DNA from: Clostridia bacterium
GTDB taxonomy: Bacteria > Bacillota > Clostridia > Christensenellales > Aristaeellaceae
Assembly: GCA_017447185.1 (NCBI GenBank)
Contig: JAFSOC010000039.1
Location: forward strand, 1-64,000
Reading direction: 5' to 3'
Length of the DNA stretch: 64,000 nucleotides
Made by a program: the position numbers and the translations under genes
Part shown: positions 49,314 to 57,985 of the stretch, piece by piece
Layout of the letters: the number at the start of each line of letters is the position of its first letter
How positions within the stretch are numbered: the first letter of the stretch is position 1
The notes under the pieces: generated by a model
Databases searched by the model: none
What the model saw: only the letters and a program-made list of their open reading frames with translations
What the model was told of the DNA's origin: nothing

Positions 49314-50972
49314 ATGAATAAGCTGATACTGGAAGCAAGAAACATCCGTAAGGGATACGGAGACCGGGAACTCTTCTTCATCGATTCCCTCACGGTTTAT
49401 GACGGCGAGCGGATCGGGATCACCGGCCAGAACGGCGCCGGGAAATCCACGCTGATCCGGATCCTAGCCGGGGAGGACGAACCGGATGAGGGCACGGTCC
49501 GGCGGTTTGGCGAAACGGCGCTGATCCGGCAGCAGGGAATTCCGGAGGAAGGCGGGGACGGGATCTACCGTTCCCTGTTCCATGCGCAGGAAAACCGGGA
49601 AGGTCTTTCCGGCGGGGAACAGACCCGCAGCCGGATTGCCGCGGCGTTCTCTGCACATCCCCGCTTGCTGCTGGCGGACGAACCTTCCACGGACCTCGAT
49701 GTAGAAGGCCTTAAGACCCTGCGGGAGCAGCTGGAATCCTTCCGGGGAACGATGATCCTGATTTCCCATGACCGGACGCTGCTGCGGCAGTTCTGCACCC
49801 GGATCTGGTGGCTGGAGGGCGGAAAGATCATGGATTTTCCCGGCGGGTATGACGCCTTCACGGAAGAACGGCAGCGCCGGCGGGAGCGGGAACAGTTTGA
49901 GTATGATCAGTACAGAACGGAACAGAAGCGGCTGAAGGAATCCGCGCAGCGCATGGCGGAGCGGGCTTCCGCGATAAAGAAAGCACCGTCCCGCATGGGC
50001 AACAGCGAAGCCCGGCTGCACAAACGGGAAGCTACGGACGCGATCCTGCAGATCAGTCACGCGAAGCGGACGCTGCAGAACCGGATGGAAAAAATGGAGA
50101 AAAAGGAAAAACCGGCGCCGCTGCCGGAGATCCGGATGAAGCTGGGCGTAAGCTCTCCGGTGGGCGCGAAAACCGCACTGGAGGTCCGCTGCGAACAGAT
50201 GACCGCCGGCGGCCGGATACTGCTGGAAAACACGGGATTCGCGCTCCCCACGGGAAGCCGGACGGCCCTGACCGGGGAAAACGGGTGCGGGAAGACCACG
50301 CTGCTGATGGCGCTGGCCGGCGCATCTTCCGGAGGGACTTCCTTCAGCGGCAGCATCCGCTTCAATCCGCAGGTCAAAACCGGGTGGTTTGACCAGCATC
50401 ATGAACGGACACTGCGGGAGGACTGCAGCGTGCTGGAAAACATCATGGAGGATTCTCCCCATCCCCAGACGCTGGCCCGAACGGTGCTCAGCTGCCTGGG
50501 ATTTGCCCGGGAGGACGCGTTCAAACCGGTGTCTGTCCTGTCCGGCGGGGAAAAGGCAAAGACGGCCATGGCGAAGCTGCTGCTGCAGGACCTGAACCTG
50601 CTGGTGCTGGACGAACCGACCAACCACCTGGACCTGTTCACCCTGGAAGCGCTGGAAGAACTGCTGGCCGGGTACGGCGGAACCGTGCTCTTTGTCAGCC
50701 ACGACGAAACATTTGTGCAGAAGGTTTCCACCCGCAGGGTCCGGTTTGAAGACCGGAAACTGATCACGGAGGAAGACGGAACGGCAAGGAAGGAGGATGT
50801 GCCGGCGGAGAAGACGGACCGGAGCCTGCAGATCATGACGCTGGAAATGCGGCTGGCGGATCTTTCCGCGCGGCTGGCCAAGCCCCGGAAAGGCGATCAT
50901 CCGGAAGAACTGAACGCGCAGTACCTGCAGCTGGCAGAGGAACTGCGGATCATGAAACAGCAGAACGGATAA
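49314..50972 (+). CDS. ABC-F type ribosomal protection/translation factor ATPase
   Basis: The product has 552 residues with two ABC domains and no membrane helices. First Walker A is GQNGAGKST (about 41-49), signature LSGGEQTRSRIA, Walker B LLLADEPSTDLD. The second Walker A is GENGCGKTT, signature LSGGEKAKTAMA and LLVLDEPTNHLD. The inter-domain linker (about 190-275) is long and charged, as in Vga/Lsa/Msr-type antibiotic-resistance factors. A C-terminal helical tail follows. It probably binds the ribosomal E site and displaces lincosamide, pleuromutilin or similar drugs. The regulated leader supports a resistance role. AGGGGTGA precedes the ATG. Confidence 0.9.
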   Translation: MNKLILEARNIRKGYGDRELFFIDSLTVYDGERIGITGQNGAGKSTLIRILAGEDEPDEGTVRRFGETALIRQQGIPEEGGDGIYRSLFHAQENREGLSGGEQTRSRIAAAFSAHPRLLLADEPSTDLDVEGLKTLREQLESFRGTMILISHDRTLLRQFCTRIWWLEGGKIMDFPGGYDAFTEERQRRREREQFEYDQYRTEQKRLKESAQRMAERASAIKKAPSRMGNSEARLHKREATDAILQISHAKRTLQNRMEKMEKKEKPAPLPEIRMKLGVSSPVGAKTALEVRCEQMTAGGRILLENTGFALPTGSRTALTGENGCGKTTLLMALAGASSGGTSFSGSIRFNPQVKTGWFDQHHERTLREDCSVLENIMEDSPHPQTLARTVLSCLGFAREDAFKPVSVLSGGEKAKTAMAKLLLQDLNLLVLDEPTNHLDLFTLEALEELLAGYGGTVLFVSHDETFVQKVSTRRVRFEDRKLITEEDGTARKEDVPAEKTDRSLQIMTLEMRLADLSARLAKPRKGDHPEELNAQYLQLAEELRIMKQQNG

Positions 50973-50989
50973 CCCTGAAAATTCAGTTC

Positions 50990-51018
50990 TTCACGGGTGC
51001 TACCGTGCATGGTATAAT
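50990..51018 (+). promoter_or_regulatory. Promoter of the histidine phosphatase gene
   Basis: TTCACG (50990-50995), a 17-base spacer and consensus TATAAT (51013-51018), preceded by TGG. An inverted repeat CACGG...CCGTG (50992-51007) overlaps the -35 box and spacer and could be an operator. Confidence 0.65.
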
Positions 51019-51051
51019 TAAAAAGATAAGCAAAAGAAGGGAATGGGCTCT

Positions 51052-51603
51052 ATGCTGTATATCATTCGCCACGGACTGACGGACTGGAACGTCCTGCATA
51101 AGCTGCAGGGCCGGACGGATATTCCCCTCAATGAAAGCGGACGGCAAATGGCGGAGGAGGCTGCTGCGGAATACAGAGATATTCCGCTGGACCTCTGCTA
51201 CTGTTCCCCGCTGGTCCGGGCAAAAGAAACGGCGGAGATCCTGCTGCGGGGCCGGAACATTCCGATCCGGTATGACGACCGGCTCCGGGAGATGAGCTTC
51301 GGGGATTACGAAGGGGTGGAGAACAGCTTCAGCATTCCGGACTGCCCGATTAACGTGCTGTTCAAAAACCCGGAAAAATATACGGAATCCGTCGGCGGAG
51401 CGGAAACCTTTGAGGAACTGTTCGCCCGGACCGGAGAATTCCTGCAGGAGGTGATCGATCCGCTGATGTCGGAGGGAAAAGATGTTCTGATCGTCGGTCA
51501 CGGGGCCATGAACCTGAGCATTATCGGCCGGATCCGGAATCTTCCCATTTCGGAATTCTGGTCCAGCAGGATTGAGAACTGTAAAATGATGCGGCTGATC
51601 TGA
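51052..51603 (+). CDS. Histidine phosphatase superfamily protein (phosphoglycerate mutase-like)
   Basis: The ATG at 51052 gives 183 residues, beginning MLYIIRHGLTDWN. The catalytic RHG is at residues 6-8, the Arg in SPLVRAKETAEILL and the Glu in REMSFGDYEG follow, and the second catalytic His is in VLIVGHGAMN. It is a cytoplasmic phosphatase, for example CobC- or PhoE-like; the substrate is unknown. It has its own promoter and precedes an ABC exporter operon by 51 bases. Confidence 0.9.
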   Translation: MLYIIRHGLTDWNVLHKLQGRTDIPLNESGRQMAEEAAAEYRDIPLDLCYCSPLVRAKETAEILLRGRNIPIRYDDRLREMSFGDYEGVENSFSIPDCPINVLFKNPEKYTESVGGAETFEELFARTGEFLQEVIDPLMSEGKDVLIVGHGAMNLSIIGRIRNLPISEFWSSRIENCKMMRLI

Positions 51604-51654
51604 GCGGCCGCATCTGTCCTTGAAAACAGAAAACGGGGAAAGGGAACGGGAACC

Positions 51655-52620
51655 ATGAGCTACATTCAGGCGGAGCATCTCCGGAAAACCTTTACAGTCC
51701 GGAAGAAGCGGGAGAAAGGCTCCCTGCTGCGGGAAAAGCAGACGGTGGAAGCGATCAAAGACCTCTGCTTTACCGTAGAGCGCGGGGAAATGGTCGGATA
51801 CATCGGGCCCAACGGTGCCGGGAAATCCACCACGGTCAAGATGCTTTCCGGCATCCTGACGCCGGACGCCGGGCAGGTGACCGTCGGCGGACGGATTCCC
51901 TGGAAGGACCGGAGGGAACATGTGCGCCACATTGGCGTCGTGTTCGGACAGCGAAGCCAGCTCTGGTGGGATGTGCCGGTACAGGACAGCCTGGACCTGC
52001 TCAAGGATATCTACCGGATTCCGGAGGAGGACTACCGGAATCGGGTGAAAGAACTGACGGAAGCGCTGGAGATGGAGGCGCTGCTGCGGACGCCGCTGCG
52101 ACAGCTAAGCCTGGGCCAGCGGATGCGGGCGGAGCTGTGCGGATCCCTGCTGCACCGGCCGGAGCTGCTGTTCCTGGACGAGCCGACCATCGGCCTGGAT
52201 GCGGTCAGCAAGCTGGCGCTGCGGGACTTCCTGCAGTGGGAAAACCGCCGGCATGGAACGACGATCATGCTGACCACCCACGATATGGAGGATATTGTGG
52301 CGCTGTGCCCCCGGGTGATGGTGCTGGGCCACGGCAGCAAACTGTTTGACGGAACCCTGTCCTCCCTGCTGGGGAGGTACGATACGGTGCGGACGGTTTC
52401 CGTGCGCTACGAGGAAGCGGACGCGAAACCGGATCTTCCGGAAACCGTTCCCGTAAACCGGGAAGGGGAGAACCTGACCATCACCTATTCCCCGGACAGC
52501 TATCCGACCGCGGAGCTGATTGCGAAGCTCCAGCAGGCCGGAACCATCCGTGAAATGACGATGCAGCCCCAGAACATTGACCACCTGGTGGCGGCCATGT
52601 ACCGGGAGATGGATCTATGA
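51655..52620 (+). CDS. ABC-2 exporter ATPase
   Basis: The product has 321 residues. Walker A is GPNGAGKST, Q-loop GVVFGQRSQLWWD, signature LSLGQRMRAELCGS, Walker B LLFLDEPTIGLD and the H-loop TTHDMEDI. The C-terminal extension (residues 245-321) resembles that of multi-drug or polysaccharide ABC-2 ATPases of the type paired with ABC2_membrane_6 permeases. It overlaps the first permease gene by 4 bases. Cargo unknown. Confidence 0.92.
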   Translation: MSYIQAEHLRKTFTVRKKREKGSLLREKQTVEAIKDLCFTVERGEMVGYIGPNGAGKSTTVKMLSGILTPDAGQVTVGGRIPWKDRREHVRHIGVVFGQRSQLWWDVPVQDSLDLLKDIYRIPEEDYRNRVKELTEALEMEALLRTPLRQLSLGQRMRAELCGSLLHRPELLFLDEPTIGLDAVSKLALRDFLQWENRRHGTTIMLTTHDMEDIVALCPRVMVLGHGSKLFDGTLSSLLGRYDTVRTVSVRYEEADAKPDLPETVPVNREGENLTITYSPDSYPTAELIAKLQQAGTIREMTMQPQNIDHLVAAMYREMDL

Positions 52621-53408
52621 AAGCATATCTGTCTGTATTCCGCCTGCGCAGGAGGCTGGAAACCCAGTACCGGGGCGCGGTGCTGGGCGGCGTGATCTGC
52701 CAGATGTTCTTCGGGATTATCCTGATCGCGATCTACCGGGCGCTGTATGCCGGGAAACCCCAGGAGTATCCCTTTTCCCAGATCGCGAGCTACGTCTGGC
52801 TGCAACAGGCTTTTTTCCGGATGCTGCTGGCCTCCGACCCCGACCTGCTGGACAAGATCCGCACCGGCGGGATTGCCTACGATCTGTGCCGGCCCCTGAG
52901 CCTGTACGGATTCTACTATGTCCGGGTTCTGGCGCAGAAAATGATGGGCAGCCTGCTGCGGGCGGTGCCCATGCTGGTTTTCGCTGTGCTCCTGCCGGAG
53001 GGCTGGGGCCTGTCGGCGCCGGCTTCTGCGGCGGGATTCTGCTGGGCGCTGGCGGGACTGCTGCTGGGGCTCCTGTGTGTTTCTGCCATGGAGAACATCA
53101 CCATGGGATTCACCATGCGGACCCTGGATTCCCGGGGAATGCAGGGACTGATGAACCTGCTGATGATGATCCTGGCGGGGAACGTGCTGCCGCTGACCCT
53201 GTTTCCGGACAGCTGGCAGAAGGTGATCACCCTGCTGCCCTATGCCCAGATGCTGGACGCGCCGATCCGGCTTTACACCGGCCAGACCCTGCCGGCGGAA
53301 GCGCCCCGGATCCTGCTGATCCAGGCGGCCTGGATCCTGATTCTGACCGGGGCAGGAATGTTCTTCTGGAACCGGAACCAGAAGCGGATCGTTATACAGG
53401 GGGGCTGA
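52617..53408 (+). CDS. ABC-2 family permease (first subunit)
   Basis: The product has 263 residues and about six membrane helices, including LGGVICQMFFGIILIAIYRALY, AVPMLVFAVLLPE, LLMMILAGNVLPLTLFP and ILIQAAWILILTGAGMFFW. It belongs to the DUF990/ABC2_membrane_6-type permeases that occur in pairs. The start lies in an ATGA overlap with the ATPase gene. It should form a heterodimeric export channel with the next gene product. Confidence 0.88.
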   Translation: MKAYLSVFRLRRRLETQYRGAVLGGVICQMFFGIILIAIYRALYAGKPQEYPFSQIASYVWLQQAFFRMLLASDPDLLDKIRTGGIAYDLCRPLSLYGFYYVRVLAQKMMGSLLRAVPMLVFAVLLPEGWGLSAPASAAGFCWALAGLLLGLLCVSAMENITMGFTMRTLDSRGMQGLMNLLMMILAGNVLPLTLFPDSWQKVITLLPYAQMLDAPIRLYTGQTLPAEAPRILLIQAAWILILTGAGMFFWNRNQKRIVIQGG

Positions 53409-53411
53409 CGC

Positions 53412-54212
53412 ATGGATACGATTAAACTGTACCTGCATTCCATGCGGATGCTGATTAAAAGCCAGCTCCAGTATCCGGCCTCCTTTTTCATGCAGACGCT
53501 GGCACAGCTGGTGATGGAAGGCGGGGAAATGCTGGCGGTGATCCTGTTGGTAGACCGGTTTGAACGGCTGAACCAGTGGGGACCGGGCGACCTGTATTTC
53601 TTTTTCGGCATGATGTCCGTCACCTTCTACCTGACGGAATGCTTCGGCCGGGGCATTACCGGTAACTTCCCGTACCTGATCCGGACGGGACAGCTGGATT
53701 CCTACCTGCTGCGTCCCCGTGGCCTGCTGACCCAGGTGCTGTGCAGTGCGGTGGACCCCCGGCGGATTACCTGCATCGCAGTGGGCGTGGCGGCCCTGAT
53801 CCTGGGCAGCAGCCTTTCCGCCATCCAGTGGACAGCGGTCAAGGTGCTGCTTCTGATTGAGGCGATCGCCTGCGGCTGCGCCCTGGTGCTGGGACTGTTT
53901 GTGATTGAAGCAATTTTCTGTATTTACAGTGTGAAAAGCGTGGAACTGGTGAACGCCATCACCTACGGGGGACGGAGCGCCTGCCAGTATCCCATTGATA
54001 CTTATCCGCGGCCGCTGCGGGTGCTGTTTACCGTGCTTGCGCCCTTTGCGCTGACACTGCATGTGCCCGGCTCCATGATCCTGGACAAACCGCTGTTCGG
54101 CTGGCCGCTGTGGGCTGCTTTTGTGTCGCCCCTGTCCGGGTTTGTTGCCTTCGGGGTGATCTTCCTGGTGTTCCGGCGGGCGATGCGCCATTACCGGTCC
54201 ACAGGCAGCTGA
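53412..54212 (+). CDS. ABC-2 family permease (second subunit)
   Basis: The product has 266 residues with six membrane helices. The start MDTIKLYLHSMRMLIKSQLQYP and the loop RTGQLDSYLLRPRGLLTQVL are characteristic of the second ABC2_membrane_6 permease (compare RTGGIAYDLCRPL in the first). It begins 3 bases after the first permease. The complete unit is ATPase plus two permeases; no regulator is attached except the XRE-AbrB gene downstream, which has its own promoter. Confidence 0.88.
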   Translation: MDTIKLYLHSMRMLIKSQLQYPASFFMQTLAQLVMEGGEMLAVILLVDRFERLNQWGPGDLYFFFGMMSVTFYLTECFGRGITGNFPYLIRTGQLDSYLLRPRGLLTQVLCSAVDPRRITCIAVGVAALILGSSLSAIQWTAVKVLLLIEAIACGCALVLGLFVIEAIFCIYSVKSVELVNAITYGGRSACQYPIDTYPRPLRVLFTVLAPFALTLHVPGSMILDKPLFGWPLWAAFVSPLSGFVAFGVIFLVFRRAMRHYRSTGS

Positions 54213-54269
54213 CGGATACAGTGTAAACGAAGATTAACATTCCATGTACAATTTGACAGGATGCATTGC

Positions 54270-54298
54270 TTGCAAGCCTTGTTTCTGCACGGTATTAT
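54270..54298 (+). promoter_or_regulatory. Promoter of the XRE-AbrB gene with overlapping palindrome
   Basis: TTGCAA (54270-54275), a 17-base spacer and TATTAT (54293-54298). A perfect 10-bp palindrome GCTTGCAAGC (54268-54277) covers the -35 box and is a likely autoregulatory operator. Confidence 0.65.
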
Positions 54299-54320
54299 AT
54301 GTTCGAAAGGTGGGAATCAG

Positions 54321-54734
54321 ATGATTAGTGAGAACATTCAGATCCTGCGAAAAAAACGGAACCTGACCCAGGAAGCCCTGGCGGAGGCGGTCGGCGTGAC
54401 GCGGCAGACCATCGCCAAGTGGGAAAACGGGGAAAGCATCCCGGACCTGGACCTGGCGGGAAAGCTCGCAGCGGCGCTGGATGTCTCCCTGGACGATCTG
54501 ACCCAGGCACCCCGGGAGGAACTGCAGGAAGAAGCCCTGAAGGGGAAACACATGTTTGGCCTGGTGACGATCGGGGACAAGGGACAGATCGTGATTCCCG
54601 TACGGGCCCGCCGGATCCTCGGGCTTCATGCCGGAGACCAGCTGATGGTGCTGGGGGATGAAGGGAAAGGCCTGGCGCTGATCAACGCCCAGATGTTTAT
54701 CACAATGATGGAGGAAATGAAGCATGGCAACTGA
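54321..54734 (+). CDS. XRE-family HTH fused to AbrB/SpoVT domain regulator
   Basis: The product has 137 residues. Residues 1-65 are a Cro/CI HTH (LTQEALAEAVGVTRQTIAKWE). Residues about 82-130 are an AbrB/MazE-type swapped-hairpin DNA-binding domain (LVTIGDKGQIVIPVRARRILGLHAGDQLMVLGD). Two DNA-binding folds in one short protein are uncommon. It overlaps the following ABC ATPase gene by 11 bases and so probably controls that exporter and itself. AAAGGTGGG precedes the ATG. Confidence 0.9.
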   Translation: MISENIQILRKKRNLTQEALAEAVGVTRQTIAKWENGESIPDLDLAGKLAAALDVSLDDLTQAPREELQEEALKGKHMFGLVTIGDKGQIVIPVRARRILGLHAGDQLMVLGDEGKGLALINAQMFITMMEEMKHGN

Positions 54735-55578
54735 TATGAGTGCTCCGCTGTATGTGGAGGGACTTTGCAAGAACTATCCGTCCTTCCGGCTGAAGGAGGT
54801 TTCCTTTGCACTGGAGAGGGGGAAGATCACGGGCTTTATCGGCCGGAACGGCGCGGGGAAAACCACGACGATCAACTCCGTGCTTTCGCTGGTGAAGCCG
54901 GACGCGGGGACGGTGCTGTTCAGCGGCCTGTCCGACGCGGAACATTCCCGGGAGATCCGGGAGAAGATCGGCTTTGTATCCGCCGGTATGACCTACTATA
55001 CCCGGAAAAAGCTGCGGACAATCACCGGAATCACGAAAACGTTCTATCCCGGCTGGGACGACAGCGCCTACCGGAAGCATATGGAAGCCTTCGGCCTTGA
55101 CGAAGAAAAAACACCCGCGGAGCTTTCCAACGGCATGAAGATCAAGTATGCACTCGCGCTGGCACTGAGTCATGGCGCGGACCTGCTGATCCTGGATGAG
55201 CCCACCAGCGGCCTGGATCCCATCAGCCGGGAAGAGCTGGTGGAAGTGTTCCTGAAGCTGCGGGATATGGGAAAGACTGTTTTCTTCTCGACGCACATTA
55301 CGTCGGACCTGGAGAAATGCGCGGACCGGATCCTTTTCCTGCAGAAGGGAGAGGTGAAGGCGGACGAGGATCTGAACGCCTTCCGCGAAGGCTACCGGAT
55401 CCTGGAATGCGAGGGAGAGATTCCTGCCGGAGTGAAGGAAAAGGCCCGCGGCATCTGCCGGGTTCGGGACGGTTATACGGTGCTGCTCCCCGCGGCGGAG
55501 ACCGGGACGGAAAATACCCGGGAAGCCACACTGGAAGAGATTATGGTGCATCTGGAGAAGGAAGGTGAGGACGCATGA
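54724..55578 (+). CDS. ABC exporter ATPase, YtrB/EcsA-like
   Basis: The product has 284 residues. The ATG at 54724 is 9 bases after GGAGG, inside the end of the regulator gene. Walker A is GRNGAGKTT, Walker B LLILDEPTSGLD, H-loop STHITSDLE. The signature reads LSNGMKIKYALALALS instead of LSGGQ, a variant common in this subfamily. The C-terminal domain is about 70 residues. It works with the permease gene, whose start overlaps by 4 bases. Confidence 0.92.
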   Translation: MATDMSAPLYVEGLCKNYPSFRLKEVSFALERGKITGFIGRNGAGKTTTINSVLSLVKPDAGTVLFSGLSDAEHSREIREKIGFVSAGMTYYTRKKLRTITGITKTFYPGWDDSAYRKHMEAFGLDEEKTPAELSNGMKIKYALALALSHGADLLILDEPTSGLDPISREELVEVFLKLRDMGKTVFFSTHITSDLEKCADRILFLQKGEVKADEDLNAFREGYRILECEGEIPAGVKEKARGICRVRDGYTVLLPAAETGTENTREATLEEIMVHLEKEGEDA

Positions 55579-56228
55579 TGAAACTGCTGAAGAAAGAATT
55601 TTCCCTGTGCATGCATCCCACCGGATATATCATGCTGGCGACGACCCTGCTGGTGCTGGTGCCGGGATATCCCTACGCGGTCAGCTGCTTCTACATGGGA
55701 CTTGCGATCTTCTTTATCTGCCTGACGGCGCGGGAAAACCATGACGCTTCCTATACGCTGACGCTGCCCGTTTCCCGGGAGGAAGCGGTGACGGCCCGGG
55801 TCCTGATGTGCTGCTGCCTGGAGATTGTCCAGCTGGTGCTGATCGGGGTAATGATCCTGGTCAAGAATGCCATCGGACAGGTACCGAATCCTGCGGGAAT
55901 CGACGCCGGTGTCGCCCTGATGGGGGACTGCCTGATTACCTTCGCGATTTTCAACCTGATCTTTTTCCCGATGTACTACCGGGATATCAACAAGCCCGGG
56001 AAGGCCTTTGTGGTGGCTACGGTGGCGGTGTTCGCCTGGATTGTCCTCAGTATTGTCGGAACCTATACGATTCCCTTCTTCCGGGACGTGCTGGACCGGC
56101 CCGATCCCGCTTATATGCGCGACAAGCTGCTGTTTGACCTCGGCGCCCTGGCGCTTTACATCGGCGGAACGGCACTGGCCGCCCGGAAAAGCGTGCGTAA
56201 ATTTGAGGAGACGGACCTGCAGCTCTGA
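55575..56228 (+). CDS. ABC-2 transporter permease
   Basis: The product has 217 residues with six membrane helices: YIMLATTLLVLVPGYPYAV, MGLAIFFICLTAREN, LEIVQLVLIGVMILV, LITFAIFNLIFFPMYY, VVATVAVFAWIVLSIVG and a last one near LGALALYIGGTALAA. It is of the ABC2_membrane_5-like type paired with YtrB-like ATPases. It is the final gene of the regulator-ATPase-permease operon, which ends at the terminator at 56245. Confidence 0.88.
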   Translation: MMKLLKKEFSLCMHPTGYIMLATTLLVLVPGYPYAVSCFYMGLAIFFICLTARENHDASYTLTLPVSREEAVTARVLMCCCLEIVQLVLIGVMILVKNAIGQVPNPAGIDAGVALMGDCLITFAIFNLIFFPMYYRDINKPGKAFVVATVAVFAWIVLSIVGTYTIPFFRDVLDRPDPAYMRDKLLFDLGALALYIGGTALAARKSVRKFEETDLQL

Positions 56229-56244
56229 TTGCGTGGAAATCTGT

Positions 56245-56272
56245 ACCCGACAGCATTCGCTGCCGGGTTTTC
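56245..56272 (+). terminator. Terminator of the XRE-AbrB/ABC operon
   Basis: ACCCGACAGC (56245-56254) pairs with GCTGCCGGGT (56259-56268), with one mismatch and a 4-base loop, followed by TTTC. Confidence 0.65.
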
Positions 56273-56287
56273 ATATGCCGGAAGATC

Positions 56288-56316
56288 TTGCATCCGGAGG
56301 GGTTTCCTGTTAAGAT
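56288..56316 (+). promoter_or_regulatory. Promoter of the esterase gene
   Basis: TTGCAT (56288-56293), a 17-base spacer and TAAGAT (56311-56316), 49 bases before the ATG at 56366. Confidence 0.5.
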
Positions 56317-56365
56317 GAAAGCAACGGAAAATGTACGGACAACAACTGAAACGGAGGAGAGCTTT

Positions 56366-57961
56366 ATGGCAATGCAGGAAAGGCCTGAAGTACGGGAAAT
56401 CATCGGAGGAAAATACTGGGAACAATCCTTTGAGAAGTTCTTCCTGAAGGTGTATGTGCCGGATAACGACCTGGACGGACAGATCAACAATTACGGGTTC
56501 CGGGCACCGCTGCTGCTGGTCTTCGAGGAGGAAAAGCAGGGAATGGACAACGCGGTTTCCTTCGCGCGGGAAAGCGGCCTTGCGAAAATCGCTGCGGACA
56601 ATGACTCCTCCGTGCTGTTTGTCTATCCCACGGCGGAAGGCGGATGGGCCGGCACCGGGGAGGATTTCTACGCCGCGGTGATCGCGGAGATCAAAATGAT
56701 CCAGGTATACCGGGACGGAATTGTGGAGAACTACGATTTTTTTGCACGGGAGTTCAAAGGCTATTTTGTGCGCGGCGCCATTTTCCGCGCGGATATCTAC
56801 AGCTTCGGGAAGTCCGCGGATTTCGCGGCGAAGCACCTGCTGAAAACCCTGCAGGGTGAATACCTGTGGGGACCGGGTGAAATCACGCCGGCTATGGTTT
56901 CCATGCAGGGACTGAACGCTGTACCGGATGTGCAGCGGAAGGACATCGCGGTGATCAGCGTGGGCAACAGTCCGGAGATCAACAAGGCATTTGAAGGCTG
57001 TGAGCACCTGCTTACGAAGGAGCGGGCGGAATATGTGCAGGACTATTACGGGTTCGTGAAGCAGTTCAAGATGTGGTGCGGAAGGATCGAGTACGAGCCT
57101 GATTTCCCGGCACTGAACATGACTGAGGAAGCCGGCTGTGCAACCGTAAACACTTCTCCGGACAACATCAGTCCCTTCAGGGACGACAAGACCCATAAAG
57201 TCGGCTATTTTGCTTATTACAACAACGGCCTGTTTGACAACGGGCCGGTGCCGCTGGTGCTCGGGTTCCACGGCGGTGGGGATTCCTCCATGTACCTGAC
57301 GTTTGTGGCCGGCTGGTGGGAGGTTGCCCATGATCACAACTTCCTGTTTGTCTCGGTGGAGAACCACCAGCATGTCACGGCGACGGAAGCGGTTGAAATC
57401 GTGGAGCACCTGAAAAAGAAATACAGCATTGACGAAAAGCGCATCTACGCAACAGGCTTCTCCATGGGCGCGGGCAAAACCTGGGACTGCGCGACCCAGT
57501 ATCCGGAAGTGTTCGCGGGCATTATGCCGGCCAGCGCGCTTTTCCCGGTATACAGTTCCTTCTTCGGCGGCCCGGTGACCACGAGGATCAACAAGGAAGT
57601 TCCGGTGCCGGTATTCTACTCCGGCGGGGAGCTGTCCCATGTGCCGGAACTGCCGCGGCAGGCGGATTCCGCGCTGGAGCGGATCGTGTACGTGGCGGAA
57701 GTGAACCGGCTGAAGAAGCCGTTTTCCGCGGTGGACTTCCAGCATCAGGAAGGATGGGAGAACCCGCTGTGGGGCCTGAACGGCGAAAAGCAGGAGGAGA
57801 TTCCCGATCCGAGTCGGGGCGGCATCCTGACGGTACAGTATTACGACAGCGAGGATGGCGTGTGCCGCACGGCGCTGGCCAGCGTCAGCGGACAGGTGCA
57901 TGAGTGCCGGAAGCACAGCATCGAGAACGCCTGGAAATTCATTTCCCGTTTCACCCGGTAA
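56366..57961 (+). CDS. Alpha/beta hydrolase, PHB-depolymerase-like esterase
   Basis: The ATG at 56366, with GGAGGAG upstream, gives 531 residues. The N-terminal 280 residues include a first hydrolase-like region. The second has the oxyanion strand LVLGFHGGGDSSMYL and nucleophile elbow YATGFSMGAGKTWD. A catalytic His may lie in DFQHQEGW. The arrangement resembles esterase/PHB-depolymerase-type proteins (LpqC group). No signal peptide, so it is cytoplasmic. Natural substrate unknown; de-esterification of a plant-derived ligand is one option. It stands alone before the DNA glycosylase gene. Confidence 0.78.
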   Translation: MAMQERPEVREIIGGKYWEQSFEKFFLKVYVPDNDLDGQINNYGFRAPLLLVFEEEKQGMDNAVSFARESGLAKIAADNDSSVLFVYPTAEGGWAGTGEDFYAAVIAEIKMIQVYRDGIVENYDFFAREFKGYFVRGAIFRADIYSFGKSADFAAKHLLKTLQGEYLWGPGEITPAMVSMQGLNAVPDVQRKDIAVISVGNSPEINKAFEGCEHLLTKERAEYVQDYYGFVKQFKMWCGRIEYEPDFPALNMTEEAGCATVNTSPDNISPFRDDKTHKVGYFAYYNNGLFDNGPVPLVLGFHGGGDSSMYLTFVAGWWEVAHDHNFLFVSVENHQHVTATEAVEIVEHLKKKYSIDEKRIYATGFSMGAGKTWDCATQYPEVFAGIMPASALFPVYSSFFGGPVTTRINKEVPVPVFYSGGELSHVPELPRQADSALERIVYVAEVNRLKKPFSAVDFQHQEGWENPLWGLNGEKQEEIPDPSRGGILTVQYYDSEDGVCRTALASVSGQVHECRKHSIENAWKFISRFTR

Positions 57962-57985
57962 GAACATCGCACCCGGAGGCGCAGC

